Source: an uncultured Bacteroidales bacterium (GTDB lineage Bacteria; Bacteroidota; Bacteroidia; Bacteroidales; UBA932). From it: 64,000 nt of DNA. Shown in pieces: positions 8,302 to 17,162 of the stretch. Made by a program: the position numbers and the translations under genes. The stretch is taken from positions 1 through 64,000 of the forward strand of contig CALUQM010000005.1 of assembly GCA_944322925.1 (NCBI GenBank), written 5' to 3'. The notes under the pieces are model-generated. The model ran no database searches. It had not been told where the DNA came from and saw only the letters and a list, made by a program, of their open reading frames with translations. Position 1 is the first letter of the stretch. Each line of letters begins with the position of its first letter.

Positions 8302-9090
8302 TTATTTGCATATTATCTGTCCGTCGAACCTGACATCCACGCTGCCATAGCAGTCCTTGCCCCTGGCAGGAACGATGTTCGTATAGTAGGCATCCATTTT
8401 CCTGAACTTTTCTTCGATGGATACCGGCTTGCCGAACAGGAATTTTTCCTTCCCTTCCCGTGGTATCAGGATCAGATCTCCGTTCCCGAGGACATGTATC
8501 TGGACGATATTCTCTGCCCAGACCTTGTGCCTTGTCATATAAAGGACGAGATCCGTCATCTGTCCGAGCCATTGTCTTTCTTTCCCGGCAGCGGACCTTC
8601 CCTTGCCGTCCCTGCCGAGGCTCAAAGGTACGGCTCCGTCGATTACGGTAACATAGCTTGCCCTTCCGCTTCTGACAGGGAAGACATATCCCATGTCATC
8701 GGCATAGAAACTTTCCCGGCCTTTCTGGAATCGCATTATCGGTTTCCTTTGCGTGACCGATATGTTGAGCATTCCGTCTTTTGTAATGTATGCCTCGCTT
8801 TTCAGGACAGCGCTCATGGAATCGAGTATGGTCTCGATTCTGTCTAAATCTATGTTCCCGACAGGAATGCCAGCGACCTTTCCATAGTCCCTGCCGACAT
8901 ATTCCTTTATGTCGGCGGCCGAGACGAAACGGCTTTCGGTGCTGTCGGCTACGGTTACGGAAATCCCGGAGCACAGTGTCTGCGCCCTGGAACTGCGGCT
9001 GACCCCGTAGGATATCCCCAGGCAGATCAGTATGACTGCCAGTACACAGACCCCTGCGGCTGTCCTGATTATTTTTCCTGTCCGGTTCAT
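8302..9090 (-). CDS. ftsQ: cell division protein FtsQ
   Basis: A 262-residue bitopic membrane protein: short cytoplasmic N-terminus, one transmembrane helix (about residues 10-30, TAAGVCVLAVILICLGISYGV), then a periplasmic POTRA-like domain (about 40-115) and a beta domain. It bridges early and late divisome proteins. Sequence conservation of FtsQ is low; the call rests on topology, length and the position between murC and ftsA. Its ATG overlaps the murC stop (ATGA), implying translational coupling. Confidence 0.9.
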   Translation of the reverse strand: MNRTGKIIRTAAGVCVLAVILICLGISYGVSRSSRAQTLCSGISVTVADSTESRFVSAADIKEYVGRDYGKVAGIPVGNIDLDRIETILDSMSAVLKSEAYITKDGMLNISVTQRKPIMRFQKGRESFYADDMGYVFPVRSGRASYVTVIDGAVPLSLGRDGKGRSAAGKERQWLGQMTDLVLYMTRHKVWAENIVQIHVLGNGDLILIPREGKEKFLFGKPVSIEEKFRKMDAYYTNIVPARGKDCYGSVDVRFDGQIICK

Positions 9091-10451
9091 TTTCCGTAAC
9101 GTCTTTCCATCATATCAGTAATCGCTCCTGTATATCTGTCGATGTTCCCTGCCCCGAAAGTGACGAGAGTGTCGATATCCTCCGATTCGAGGGTGTCCAT
9201 CAGTTCTTCCTTTCGTATCAGTATTTTGTCACTGTTCCTTACCTTGCTGAAAATAATCCCTGAACTTATCCCGGGTATCGGTTCTTCGCGAGCCGGGTAT
9301 ATGTCCAGCAGTATGAGCCTGTCCGCCTTGCCGAGGGCTTCCGCAAATTCTTCCGCAAAATCCCTCGTCCTTGTGTAAAGATGCGGCTGGAACACTGCAG
9401 TCAGCCTGCGTCCGGGGAATATGTCCCTGAGCGAACTTATGGCTGCCGCTATTTCGGCCGGGTGGTGCGCATAGTCGTCCACATAGGCATGTCCCGGCCT
9501 GTTGTAATGTATGTCGAAGCGTCTTCTGACTCCCGAGAACGACCCAAGGGCTTCCCTGACCTTGACCGGCGGTATCCCGTATGTGAGGGCCATTGCCGCC
9601 GCTGCGATTCCGTTTTCTGCATTGACCCAACCTGGCACCCCGACTTTACAGCCTTCGATTGTCCCTCCGGGATATTCGAGATTGAAAATGAAATGGCCGC
9701 ATTCGTCTTTTCTGATTACGGAGGCGTGGAAATCGGCTAGCGGATTGTCCCAGGCATAATGCAGCAGGCGGGCGCCGGTGTCTTCCCGGCTTATGCCGAG
9801 CCCGTATTTGACGATCAGAGTGCCGCTTACCTGAGAAGCGAAGGCCCTGAATGCTTCCCGGACATGGGCAAGGTCCGAGTATATGTCAAGATGGTCTGCA
9901 TCCATTGCCGTGATGACAGCAATTTCCGGGTGGAGCTGGAGAAAGGACCTGTCGAATTCGTCTGCTTCCGCTACGACTACGTCGTTTTCTGCCGTCAGAA
10001 GATTGCTGCCGTAATTTTTCGATATCCCTCCGAGAAATGCGGAACAGCCTTCTCCGCTGCTTTCGAAAATATGGGCGAGAAGAGTGCTCGTGGTGGTTTT
10101 CCCGTGAGTCCCGGCTACGGCCAGACATCTCTGTCCGTCGGTGATCTCCCCAAGAATGCGTGACCTTTTCAATACCTTGTATCCGTGTTCCATGACATAG
10201 ACGAGTTCTCCCATGTCGCGGGGGATTGCCGGAGTGTAGATCACAAGGGTATCATCCGGATTTTTCGGGATGAAACCGATATTGTCTTCATAATGGATGG
10301 CGATTCCCTCGTGCTCCAGTTCGTGCGTCAGTTCAGACGGCGTCCTGTCGTACCCGCTTACATCATATCCCCTGAACCTGAAATATCTTGCGATGGCGCT
10401 CATGCCGATACCGCCGATACCTATGAAGTATATGTTTCTGTATTTACCCAT
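9087..10451 (-). CDS. murC: UDP-N-acetylmuramate--L-alanine ligase
   Basis: A 454-residue cytoplasmic Mur ligase adding L-Ala to UDP-MurNAc. The N-terminal Rossmann motif IGIGGIGMSAIA (10-21) is typical of MurC, the ATP loop is GTHGKTT (114-120), and central and C-terminal ligase domains are complete, with HHPAEI in the C-terminal domain. Start taken at MGKYRNIYFIG, one base after the murG stop; the open frame extends to 10481 inside murG. It overlaps ftsQ by four bases. Confidence 0.97.
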   Translation of the reverse strand: MGKYRNIYFIGIGGIGMSAIARYFRFRGYDVSGYDRTPSELTHELEHEGIAIHYEDNIGFIPKNPDDTLVIYTPAIPRDMGELVYVMEHGYKVLKRSRILGEITDGQRCLAVAGTHGKTTTSTLLAHIFESSGEGCSAFLGGISKNYGSNLLTAENDVVVAEADEFDRSFLQLHPEIAVITAMDADHLDIYSDLAHVREAFRAFASQVSGTLIVKYGLGISREDTGARLLHYAWDNPLADFHASVIRKDECGHFIFNLEYPGGTIEGCKVGVPGWVNAENGIAAAAMALTYGIPPVKVREALGSFSGVRRRFDIHYNRPGHAYVDDYAHHPAEIAAAISSLRDIFPGRRLTAVFQPHLYTRTRDFAEEFAEALGKADRLILLDIYPAREEPIPGISSGIIFSKVRNSDKILIRKEELMDTLESEDIDTLVTFGAGNIDRYTGAITDMMERRYGK

Positions 10452-10452
10452 G

Positions 10453-11592
10453 TCATTTCCCTGTTTTTCCGACAAGGCCATAAATTTCCCCGACTATGTC
10501 TGAGGAGGCATTCCGCCTGGCCATTCCGGATATGTTGGTTTCCATTGTACTGCATCTGGCCGAATCGTGTACGAGGCTGCAGGCGGCAGCCATAAGTGTC
10601 TGTTCCGCTTCGGCATCCTTTACCATCATGGCGGCATCCTTTCTGACGAGGGCCATTGCATTGTGGGTCTGATGGTCTTCGGCTACATTCGGCGACGGTA
10701 CGAAGATGACCGCTTTCCCTGCCGCACAAAGCTCGGACACCGAACTTGCGCCCGACCTTGAAATGACGACGTCCGCGATCGCGTATGCGAGGTCCATCCT
10801 TCTGATGAAATCCGAATACCGTATGTTCTTCATCCTGTCTCCGGCTTCTGATGCGAATGCGTCGATGCCGCTCTTGTAGTATTTCCCGCATTGCCAGATG
10901 ACTTCCACGTCTTCACCGCCGGGACATCCGTCGTTTATCCATTTCATCATGGAATTGTTCAGTGTCCGGCTTCCGAGGCTGCCTCCGACCACGAAAATAT
11001 GTTTCTTTTCCGGATCGAGTCCGTAATATTCTGCGGCTTCCTTTTTCATTTGAGGTGTCGCCGGCACGATTTCCTTTCTTATCGGATTGCCTGTAATTAC
11101 TATTTTTCCGGCCGGAAAGAATCTTTCCATTCCATCGTAGGCGACGCAGATCCTTCCTGCCTTTTTCCCGAGAATCCTGTTCGTAAGTCCGGCATAGCCG
11201 TTCTGTTCCTGAATCAGCGTCGGTATCTTTTTCCTTCCGGCACTCCAGAGGAGCGGCGCACTGGCATATCCTCCCACTCCTACGGCGATGTCAGGGCGGA
11301 ATCCGTCAATGATCTTTCCTGCGAGTCTCAGGCTTCTGAGAATCTTGAACGGGAGGGCAAGATTCGACAGGGAGAATTTCCTCTGCAGCCCTGCTACAGG
11401 CAGTCCGATGATCCGGTATCCGGCGGCAGGGACTTTTTCCATTTCCATCCGTCCTTCAGCTCCCACGAAAAGGATTTCGGTATCGGGATTCGCCTCCTTG
11501 AGCTGTCCGGCAATGGAGAGAGCCGGAAAAATATGTCCTCCGGTCCCGCCTCCGCTTATGATTACTCTCAGTGCTTTATTCTCTGTCTTCAT
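10453..11592 (-). CDS. murG: undecaprenyl-PP-MurNAc-pentapeptide-UDP-GlcNAc GlcNAc transferase
   Basis: A 379-residue GT28 glycosyltransferase that turns lipid I into lipid II on the inner face of the cytoplasmic membrane. The N-terminal loop ISGGGTGGHIFPALSIA (about 12-28) is the MurG signature; GVGGYASAPLLWSAG and the C-terminal UDP-GlcNAc site with SRSGASSVSELCAAGKAVIFVP are also present. It overlaps the end of ftsW by 17 bases and is followed one base later by murC. Confidence 0.97.
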   Translation of the reverse strand: MKTENKALRVIISGGGTGGHIFPALSIAGQLKEANPDTEILFVGAEGRMEMEKVPAAGYRIIGLPVAGLQRKFSLSNLALPFKILRSLRLAGKIIDGFRPDIAVGVGGYASAPLLWSAGRKKIPTLIQEQNGYAGLTNRILGKKAGRICVAYDGMERFFPAGKIVITGNPIRKEIVPATPQMKKEAAEYYGLDPEKKHIFVVGGSLGSRTLNNSMMKWINDGCPGGEDVEVIWQCGKYYKSGIDAFASEAGDRMKNIRYSDFIRRMDLAYAIADVVISRSGASSVSELCAAGKAVIFVPSPNVAEDHQTHNAMALVRKDAAMMVKDAEAEQTLMAAACSLVHDSARCSTMETNISGMARRNASSDIVGEIYGLVGKTGK

Positions 11593-12961
11593 TTTCTGTC
11601 TCCGTATTTTCTGTTTCGGTATTTACCGTGTCGGCTGCCTGAAGTTCAGACAGTCTGGCATCCATGTTTTTCTTTGCGAGCCTGCTTATGGACAGCAGAA
11701 CCCCGAATGCTACGCTGAAACTGAGGAATGAACTGCTGCCGTGGCTTATCATCGGCAATGTCTGTCCCGTAAGCGGCCCGATGTTCACATTTATCATCAT
11801 GTGCATGAATGCCTGGCCGGTTATCAGAAGCACAAGTCCGGCAACAGCCATTTTCGAGAACCACGACTCGCAGAATCCCACTATCAGCGACCCCCTGGCA
11901 AGAAGGCTGACATACAATATCAGCACTATGATTCCTCCGACGAGTCCGTATTCCTCTATGATGAAGGAATAGATATAATCGCTGAAAATCGCGTAAACCG
12001 AGTATTTCTGCGTACTGTTTCCCGGGCCCTTGCCGATCAGACCGCCTTCCTTTACGGCCAGTTTCGCGCTTTCCGGCTGACGGATCTTGTCGATTGCTTC
12101 ACGGTATTCGTCGCTCCATACGTGCGTTTCCCCCCGTGCTGCCTCAATTTCCTGCAGTCTGTTTTCATTTTCGATGACAACATATTCCTTGTGGAGGGTA
12201 AGCCTGCTTATGCCTGTGCCTATCCTTGAGAACATGGCTCCGTCGGACGCGAAATACAGGCCCGTACATATCCCTATCAGGCAGACGGCAACGGCAACGG
12301 CCCCGAAAATCTCCTTTTTCGGCATTCCTCCTATAAGAATCACCAGAAACATGATCAGACCCGTAAACAAGGTGCTCGATATTCCTCCCTTGAACATTCC
12401 TCCGGCTACAAGGATGATAGGAAGATAAATGTACATTATCCTCTTGGCAAGCGGCGTGTCGACAAACCCGAGACGTGGTGACAGTACTTTAATGGCCTTG
12501 GGCAATCTGAAAGAATCTTTTTTGTACGAGTCTATCGCCCAGGCGAGATACATTACCATGGCCACTTTTATCACTTCGAAGATGTACACCTGCATCCCGA
12601 ATATTTCCAGGGCGCGCTCGGCACCGTTGATGTTGATTGTCCCGAAGCCGGCGATCAGGCAGACGAGCAGTGCCAGGGAGATCGCAAAACCGGTCTGGGA
12701 GAAAAACCTTATGAATCCGATGCTCGGTATGTTGTAGCAAAGAATGATGATGGCCAGGCCGGCGCACGCGAGTTTGAACTGGGAGAAAAAGATGTCAAGA
12801 CGCGACGTGTCTCCCTTGGCAAGACCGGAGGCAGAGGCAAAAATGGTGATGAGCGATATGAGGATGAGCAGAAGTACTATCATCCATATCACCTTGTCTC
12901 CCTTGAAATTGTCGATGAAATTCCAGAAATTCCGTTTTTCCTTGCCTGTATTCTCTTCCAT
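11576..12961 (-). CDS. ftsW: SEDS peptidoglycan polymerase FtsW
   Basis: A 461-residue polytopic membrane protein with about ten hydrophobic segments, matching the SEDS family. FtsW is the septal glycan-strand polymerase working with the transpeptidase FtsI, whose gene lies upstream in the same cluster. The C-terminal GQTLPMISHGSSSFLSFSVAFG is the conserved SEDS region. The N-terminus carries a soluble extension of about 20 residues, and the C-terminus a Glu/Thr-rich tail. ATG adjoins the murD stop with no gap. Confidence 0.95.
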   Translation of the reverse strand: MEENTGKEKRNFWNFIDNFKGDKVIWMIVLLLILISLITIFASASGLAKGDTSRLDIFFSQFKLACAGLAIIILCYNIPSIGFIRFFSQTGFAISLALLVCLIAGFGTININGAERALEIFGMQVYIFEVIKVAMVMYLAWAIDSYKKDSFRLPKAIKVLSPRLGFVDTPLAKRIMYIYLPIILVAGGMFKGGISSTLFTGLIMFLVILIGGMPKKEIFGAVAVAVCLIGICTGLYFASDGAMFSRIGTGISRLTLHKEYVVIENENRLQEIEAARGETHVWSDEYREAIDKIRQPESAKLAVKEGGLIGKGPGNSTQKYSVYAIFSDYIYSFIIEEYGLVGGIIVLILYVSLLARGSLIVGFCESWFSKMAVAGLVLLITGQAFMHMMINVNIGPLTGQTLPMISHGSSSFLSFSVAFGVLLSISRLAKKNMDARLSELQAADTVNTETENTETENEDRE

Positions 12962-14296
12962 TTACAGATTCCTCACAGCGTCCTTGAATTGTCTTCCCCT
13001 GTCTTCATAGTTCTTGAAAAGGTCGAAACTGGCACAGCACGGCGAGAGGAGGACCACATCCCCCGGTATAGCTATCCTGCTGGCCGTTTTTACCGCATCT
13101 TCCGCAGAAGTGACATCGTGCATTTCTGGAACGATGTCCGAAAACGCCTCGTGGATCTTCCTGTTGTCCACGCCGAGGCAGATGATAGCCTTTACCTTTT
13201 CTCTGGCAAGCGGCTGCAGGGGAGCGTAGTCGTTGCCTTTGTCGGTGCCGCCGACTATCCATACTACCGGGCGCGTCTGGCATTCGAGGGCGTACCATGC
13301 GGCATCCACGTTGGTAGCTTTCGAGTCGTTGACATACAGTACGTCTCCAATGCTGAGGACTTTTTCCAGACGGTGCTCTACGGCCTGGAATGATGACAGA
13401 GCCTCGCGAATGGTATCATTGTCGATGTTCATGACCTTTCCCGCAATAGCCGCAGCCATTGAATTGTAGACATTGTGGCGGCCGCCCAGGGCAAGTTCCT
13501 GAAGGAACATGTCGCATTCGCTGTCGTTGTACCTGACTACCATCCTGTCGTCACGCACGAAAGCCCCTTCCTTTACCTCGCCTTTCTGGGTGAAAGGCAG
13601 TTTCCTGGCCTTGACTACGATCTGGTTCAGGTGGTTGATGGTAATCTCGTCATCCGAGCAGAAAATGAAGCAGTCATCCTTGTCCATGTTCTGCGTTATC
13701 CTGAATTTCGCCCTGACATAATTTTCGAGCTTGTGGTCGTATCTGTCGAGGTGGTCGGGCGTTATGTTCGTTATGATGGCGATATCAGCCTTGAAATCAT
13801 ACATGTTGTCGAGCTGGAAACTGCTGAGTTCCAGGACATAGATGTCATAATTCTCCGTTGCTACCTGCAGTGCGTAGCTTTTCCCTATGTTGCCGCCGAG
13901 TCCCACGTTGAGCCCTGCATTCTGCAGGAGGTAGTATATCAACGAAGTGGTGGTCGTCTTTCCGTTGCTGCCGGTAATGCAGATTTTCCGGGCCTTGTCG
14001 TACCTGCCTGCAAACTCGATTTCGGAAATGATGCCTATGCCTCTGGCCGCTATTTTTTCCACCATCGGGGCGGTGGACGGTATCCCCGGGCTTTTGATGA
14101 CCTCATCCGCGTTCAGAATCAGAGATTCCGTATGCTTCCCTTCCTCATACGGTATCTCCCATTTTTCGAGTTCGGCTATGTATTTCCCGTCTATTTTACC
14201 CTTGTCGGAAAGAAATACGTCGAAGCCCTTTACTTTTGCGAGCACGGCAGCTCCGACTCCGCTTTCTCCTCCGCCCAATACTACAATCCGTTTCAT
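12962..14296 (-). CDS. murD: UDP-N-acetylmuramoyl-L-alanine--D-glutamate ligase
   Basis: A 444-residue Mur ligase that adds D-Glu. The N-terminal MKRIVVLGGGESGVGAA is the usual Bacteroidota MurD start, so I use 14296 rather than the 12-residue longer 14332. The ATP loop GSNGKTTTT is at 109-117 and the C-terminal domain carries LLSPCCASFDLFKNYEDRG, diagnostic for MurD. Next to mraY (48 bases) and immediately followed by ftsW. Confidence 0.97.
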   Translation of the reverse strand: MKRIVVLGGGESGVGAAVLAKVKGFDVFLSDKGKIDGKYIAELEKWEIPYEEGKHTESLILNADEVIKSPGIPSTAPMVEKIAARGIGIISEIEFAGRYDKARKICITGSNGKTTTTSLIYYLLQNAGLNVGLGGNIGKSYALQVATENYDIYVLELSSFQLDNMYDFKADIAIITNITPDHLDRYDHKLENYVRAKFRITQNMDKDDCFIFCSDDEITINHLNQIVVKARKLPFTQKGEVKEGAFVRDDRMVVRYNDSECDMFLQELALGGRHNVYNSMAAAIAGKVMNIDNDTIREALSSFQAVEHRLEKVLSIGDVLYVNDSKATNVDAAWYALECQTRPVVWIVGGTDKGNDYAPLQPLAREKVKAIICLGVDNRKIHEAFSDIVPEMHDVTSAEDAVKTASRIAIPGDVVLLSPCCASFDLFKNYEDRGRQFKDAVRNL

Positions 14297-14344
14297 ATCG
14301 TCTGTCTTTTTAATTTCATTTTTTACCGTCATCGCCGGAATCTT

Positions 14345-15664
14345 TTATCTGACCTTGAGCAATGCCACCGTCAGCACCGCCAGAATAATACCGACAATCC
14401 AGAACCGGACTACAATCTTCGCTTCAGGCAATGCCCGCGCCGGTCTGGTAATCAGAGCATCTATCCCTTCTTTCTGGAAATGATGATGCAGCGGCGTCAT
14501 TTTGAACACCCTGCGTCCTGTCCCGTATTTTTTCTTGGTGAACTTGAAGTAGCTCCGCTGTATCATTACCGAAAGAGTCTCTATGAAGAATACGCCGCAA
14601 AGAACCGGCAGCAGCAGTTCTTTTCTTATAAGGATGGCACAGACACCTATGAGTCCCCCTATCATCAGGCTGCCAGTGTCTCCCATAAATACCTGGGCCG
14701 GATATGAATTGTGCCACAGAAATCCGATAAGGGCGCCCGCAAATGCAGCCATGAAGACTCCTATCTCTCCGGTTCCGGGTATGTACATGATGTTGAGGTA
14801 CTCTGCATTGATGATGTTTCCGGACAGATAGGCGAAGATGCCGAGGACGACCACGACTATGGTAGATGTGCCGGTAGTCAGTCCGTCCATCCCGTCCGTA
14901 AGATTCGTGCCGTTCGAGCATGCGGTAATCACCAGCACTATCATGAATACGTAGATGGCCCATTTGCAGTACCAGCCGAAAGCTCCCTTGAAAGGGGAGA
15001 GCCATTTGTAGTCGAATTCATGGTCCTTGATGAATGGCAGGGTGGTCTTCGTGCTTTTTACCACATCCTCTTCTTTCCATTCTCCGGACTTTACCTTGAA
15101 TTCAGTGTTTATGTCGAGTGTCTGTGATGCCGTGGCCCTGTCACCGACCGTGTCTTCCGTCCTTATCTGACTGTCCATCTGCACTTTTTCCCTGACTACA
15201 ATGTCGGGACTGAAGCACACTGTCAGTCCGAGCCCGAGCCCGAACAATATCTGGCTTATGAGCTTCCCTTTTTCGCTCAGGCCATCCTTGTTGTGCCTGA
15301 ACACCTTGATATAGTCATCGGTAAAGCCGAGAGCGGCGAACCAGACTGTCGTGATGAGCAGAATTACCGTATATATGTTGGTAAGGTCGGCAAAAAGAAG
15401 GACTGAAACCATTATCGCTATGAAGATGATGATGCCGCCCATAGTAGGTGTGCCTTTCTTCTGCATCTGCCCTTCGAGTCCGAGATCACGGATTTCTTCC
15501 CCTATCTGTTTCTTCTGCAGCCATCTTATGATCTTTTTCCCGATCACGAGAGATATGACCATGGCTGTGACGCTTGCCATCATGGCGCGGAAAGACAGAT
15601 AGGACATCAGCCCCTGTCCGGGTATGTCATAATCTTTCAGTGCTTCGAACAAATGGTAAAGCAT
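14345..15664 (-). CDS. mraY: phospho-N-acetylmuramoyl-pentapeptide-transferase
   Basis: A 439-residue integral membrane enzyme that makes lipid I by moving phospho-MurNAc-pentapeptide to undecaprenyl phosphate. The catalytic segments include GTPTMGG, FTDDYIKVFRHNKDGLS and NLTDGMDGLTTG, plus the HHHFQKEG motif near the C-terminus. It is about 75 residues longer than the E. coli protein, mostly a soluble insertion after about residue 150 rich in charged residues, which is common in Bacteroidota MraY. murE ends... upstream by 13 bases on the same strand. Confidence 0.97.
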   Translation of the reverse strand: MLYHLFEALKDYDIPGQGLMSYLSFRAMMASVTAMVISLVIGKKIIRWLQKKQIGEEIRDLGLEGQMQKKGTPTMGGIIIFIAIMVSVLLFADLTNIYTVILLITTVWFAALGFTDDYIKVFRHNKDGLSEKGKLISQILFGLGLGLTVCFSPDIVVREKVQMDSQIRTEDTVGDRATASQTLDINTEFKVKSGEWKEEDVVKSTKTTLPFIKDHEFDYKWLSPFKGAFGWYCKWAIYVFMIVLVITACSNGTNLTDGMDGLTTGTSTIVVVVLGIFAYLSGNIINAEYLNIMYIPGTGEIGVFMAAFAGALIGFLWHNSYPAQVFMGDTGSLMIGGLIGVCAILIRKELLLPVLCGVFFIETLSVMIQRSYFKFTKKKYGTGRRVFKMTPLHHHFQKEGIDALITRPARALPEAKIVVRFWIVGIILAVLTVALLKVR

Positions 15665-15677
15665 GGGTCGATGGCTT

Positions 15678-17159
15678 TTACAGGTTTTTCATATCTTCGA
15701 ATATCCCGGAAACGATTTCATTTTCATCGAAATGATGCTTCGTTTTTCCGAGAATCTGGTAGGTTTCATGACCTTTGCCGGCAAGAAGTATCGTGGCCCC
15801 TTCCGGCGCAGTCATTATCGCTGTCCTTATGGCTTCTTTCCTGTCTGCGATGAACAGGGATTTCGCCCTGCCCCTGGCGTCCATTCCCGCCTTTATGTCT
15901 TCCATGATGTCTTCGGTCCTTTCGGTCCTGCTGTTGTCGGACGTGACTATGATTCTGTCAGCCATTTTCTGTGCGACAGCCGCCATTTCAGGCCGCTTGG
16001 TCCTGTCCCTGTCGCCTCCGCAGCCGAAAAGGCAGACGAGTTCGCGTTCCGGACCTATTTCCCGGAGTGTCCCGAGTACGTTTTCCATGGCATCCGGAGT
16101 GTGCGCATAGTCTATCACTACCGAAATGTCGCGCGGACCTCTCAGCGTTTCGAGACGTCCTCTGGCTGACTTCAGTCTGCTGATGCCTATCAGTGTTTCT
16201 TCCTGTCCGGCTCCAAGGCACAATGCGGCAGTGTATATCGCCAGGATATTGTAGGCGTTGTGCTGTCCGATAAGTCCTGTCCAGCATTCTTTCCCGTCGA
16301 TGGAAAGCTGCATCCCGTCGAAACTTTCTTCAATTATCCGGCAGGTATGGTCGGCGACCGTCCTGCATGAATATGTCACGATTTTCGCTCCGGTATTCTG
16401 GACCATCACCATTCCGTTCCTGTCGTCGGCATTCGTTATGGCCACGGCATCGGAAGGGAGATTGTCGAAAAACAGTTTCTTGCAGCGCAGATACTCTGCG
16501 AAAGTCCCGTGATAGTCGAGATGGTCATGGGTGAGATTGGAGAATATCCCGACCTTGAAGTGCAGCCCGGCCACTCTTTCCTGCTCGATGCCTATCGAAC
16601 TGACTTCCATGAAGCAGTATGAGCATCCGATTTCCACCATTTCCGCCAGCAGGGAATTGATCGTTATCGGGTCGGAAGTAGTGTTTACGGCCTCGCTGCA
16701 TCTGTCGCCTACATAGTTAGCTATGGTGGACAGAAGTCCGCATTCGTACCCGAGTCCCTTGAACAGGTGGTAGAGGAGGGTGACTGTCGTGGTTTTCCCG
16801 TTGGTTCCTGTTATTCCTACGAGAGACAGCTTTTCAGACGGCCTGCCATGGAAATTCGATGCAATTATGGCCAGGGCATGGCGGGACGATTTCACTTTTA
16901 TGTATGTCACGTCGCTTTTCTGAGGTCCGGCCGCTTCAAGGGCCGCGTCATCCTGATAGACTACCGCAGACGCTCCCTTTGCCACTGCATCCGCGATATA
17001 GTCGTGTCCGTCGGAGGAAAAACCTTTTACGGCAATGAACATGGACCCCCCGGAGACTTTTCTCGAGTCGGAAGTTATGGATTTGATTTCCTTTACCGTA
17101 CTTCCGGAGATTCCTGCGATTCCGCAATCTTCTATTATCTTTCCTATTTTCATAGTCAT
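15678..17159 (-). CDS. murE: UDP-N-acetylmuramoyl-tripeptide synthetase MurE
   Basis: A 493-residue Mur ligase adding the third residue of the stem peptide. The ATP loop GTNGKTTT is at 118-125. The specificity loop reads TSDNSRTE; the diaminopimelate-type motif is DNPR, so Asn and Arg are kept while Pro is Ser, which favours meso-DAP as substrate. Start at 17159 (MTMKIGK) or 17153 (MKIGK) cannot be decided; both lie just after the ftsI stop at 17163. Confidence 0.95.
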   Translation of the reverse strand: MTMKIGKIIEDCGIAGISGSTVKEIKSITSDSRKVSGGSMFIAVKGFSSDGHDYIADAVAKGASAVVYQDDAALEAAGPQKSDVTYIKVKSSRHALAIIASNFHGRPSEKLSLVGITGTNGKTTTVTLLYHLFKGLGYECGLLSTIANYVGDRCSEAVNTTSDPITINSLLAEMVEIGCSYCFMEVSSIGIEQERVAGLHFKVGIFSNLTHDHLDYHGTFAEYLRCKKLFFDNLPSDAVAITNADDRNGMVMVQNTGAKIVTYSCRTVADHTCRIIEESFDGMQLSIDGKECWTGLIGQHNAYNILAIYTAALCLGAGQEETLIGISRLKSARGRLETLRGPRDISVVIDYAHTPDAMENVLGTLREIGPERELVCLFGCGGDRDRTKRPEMAAVAQKMADRIIVTSDNSRTERTEDIMEDIKAGMDARGRAKSLFIADRKEAIRTAIMTAPEGATILLAGKGHETYQILGKTKHHFDENEIVSGIFEDMKNL

Positions 17160-17162
17160 CCG

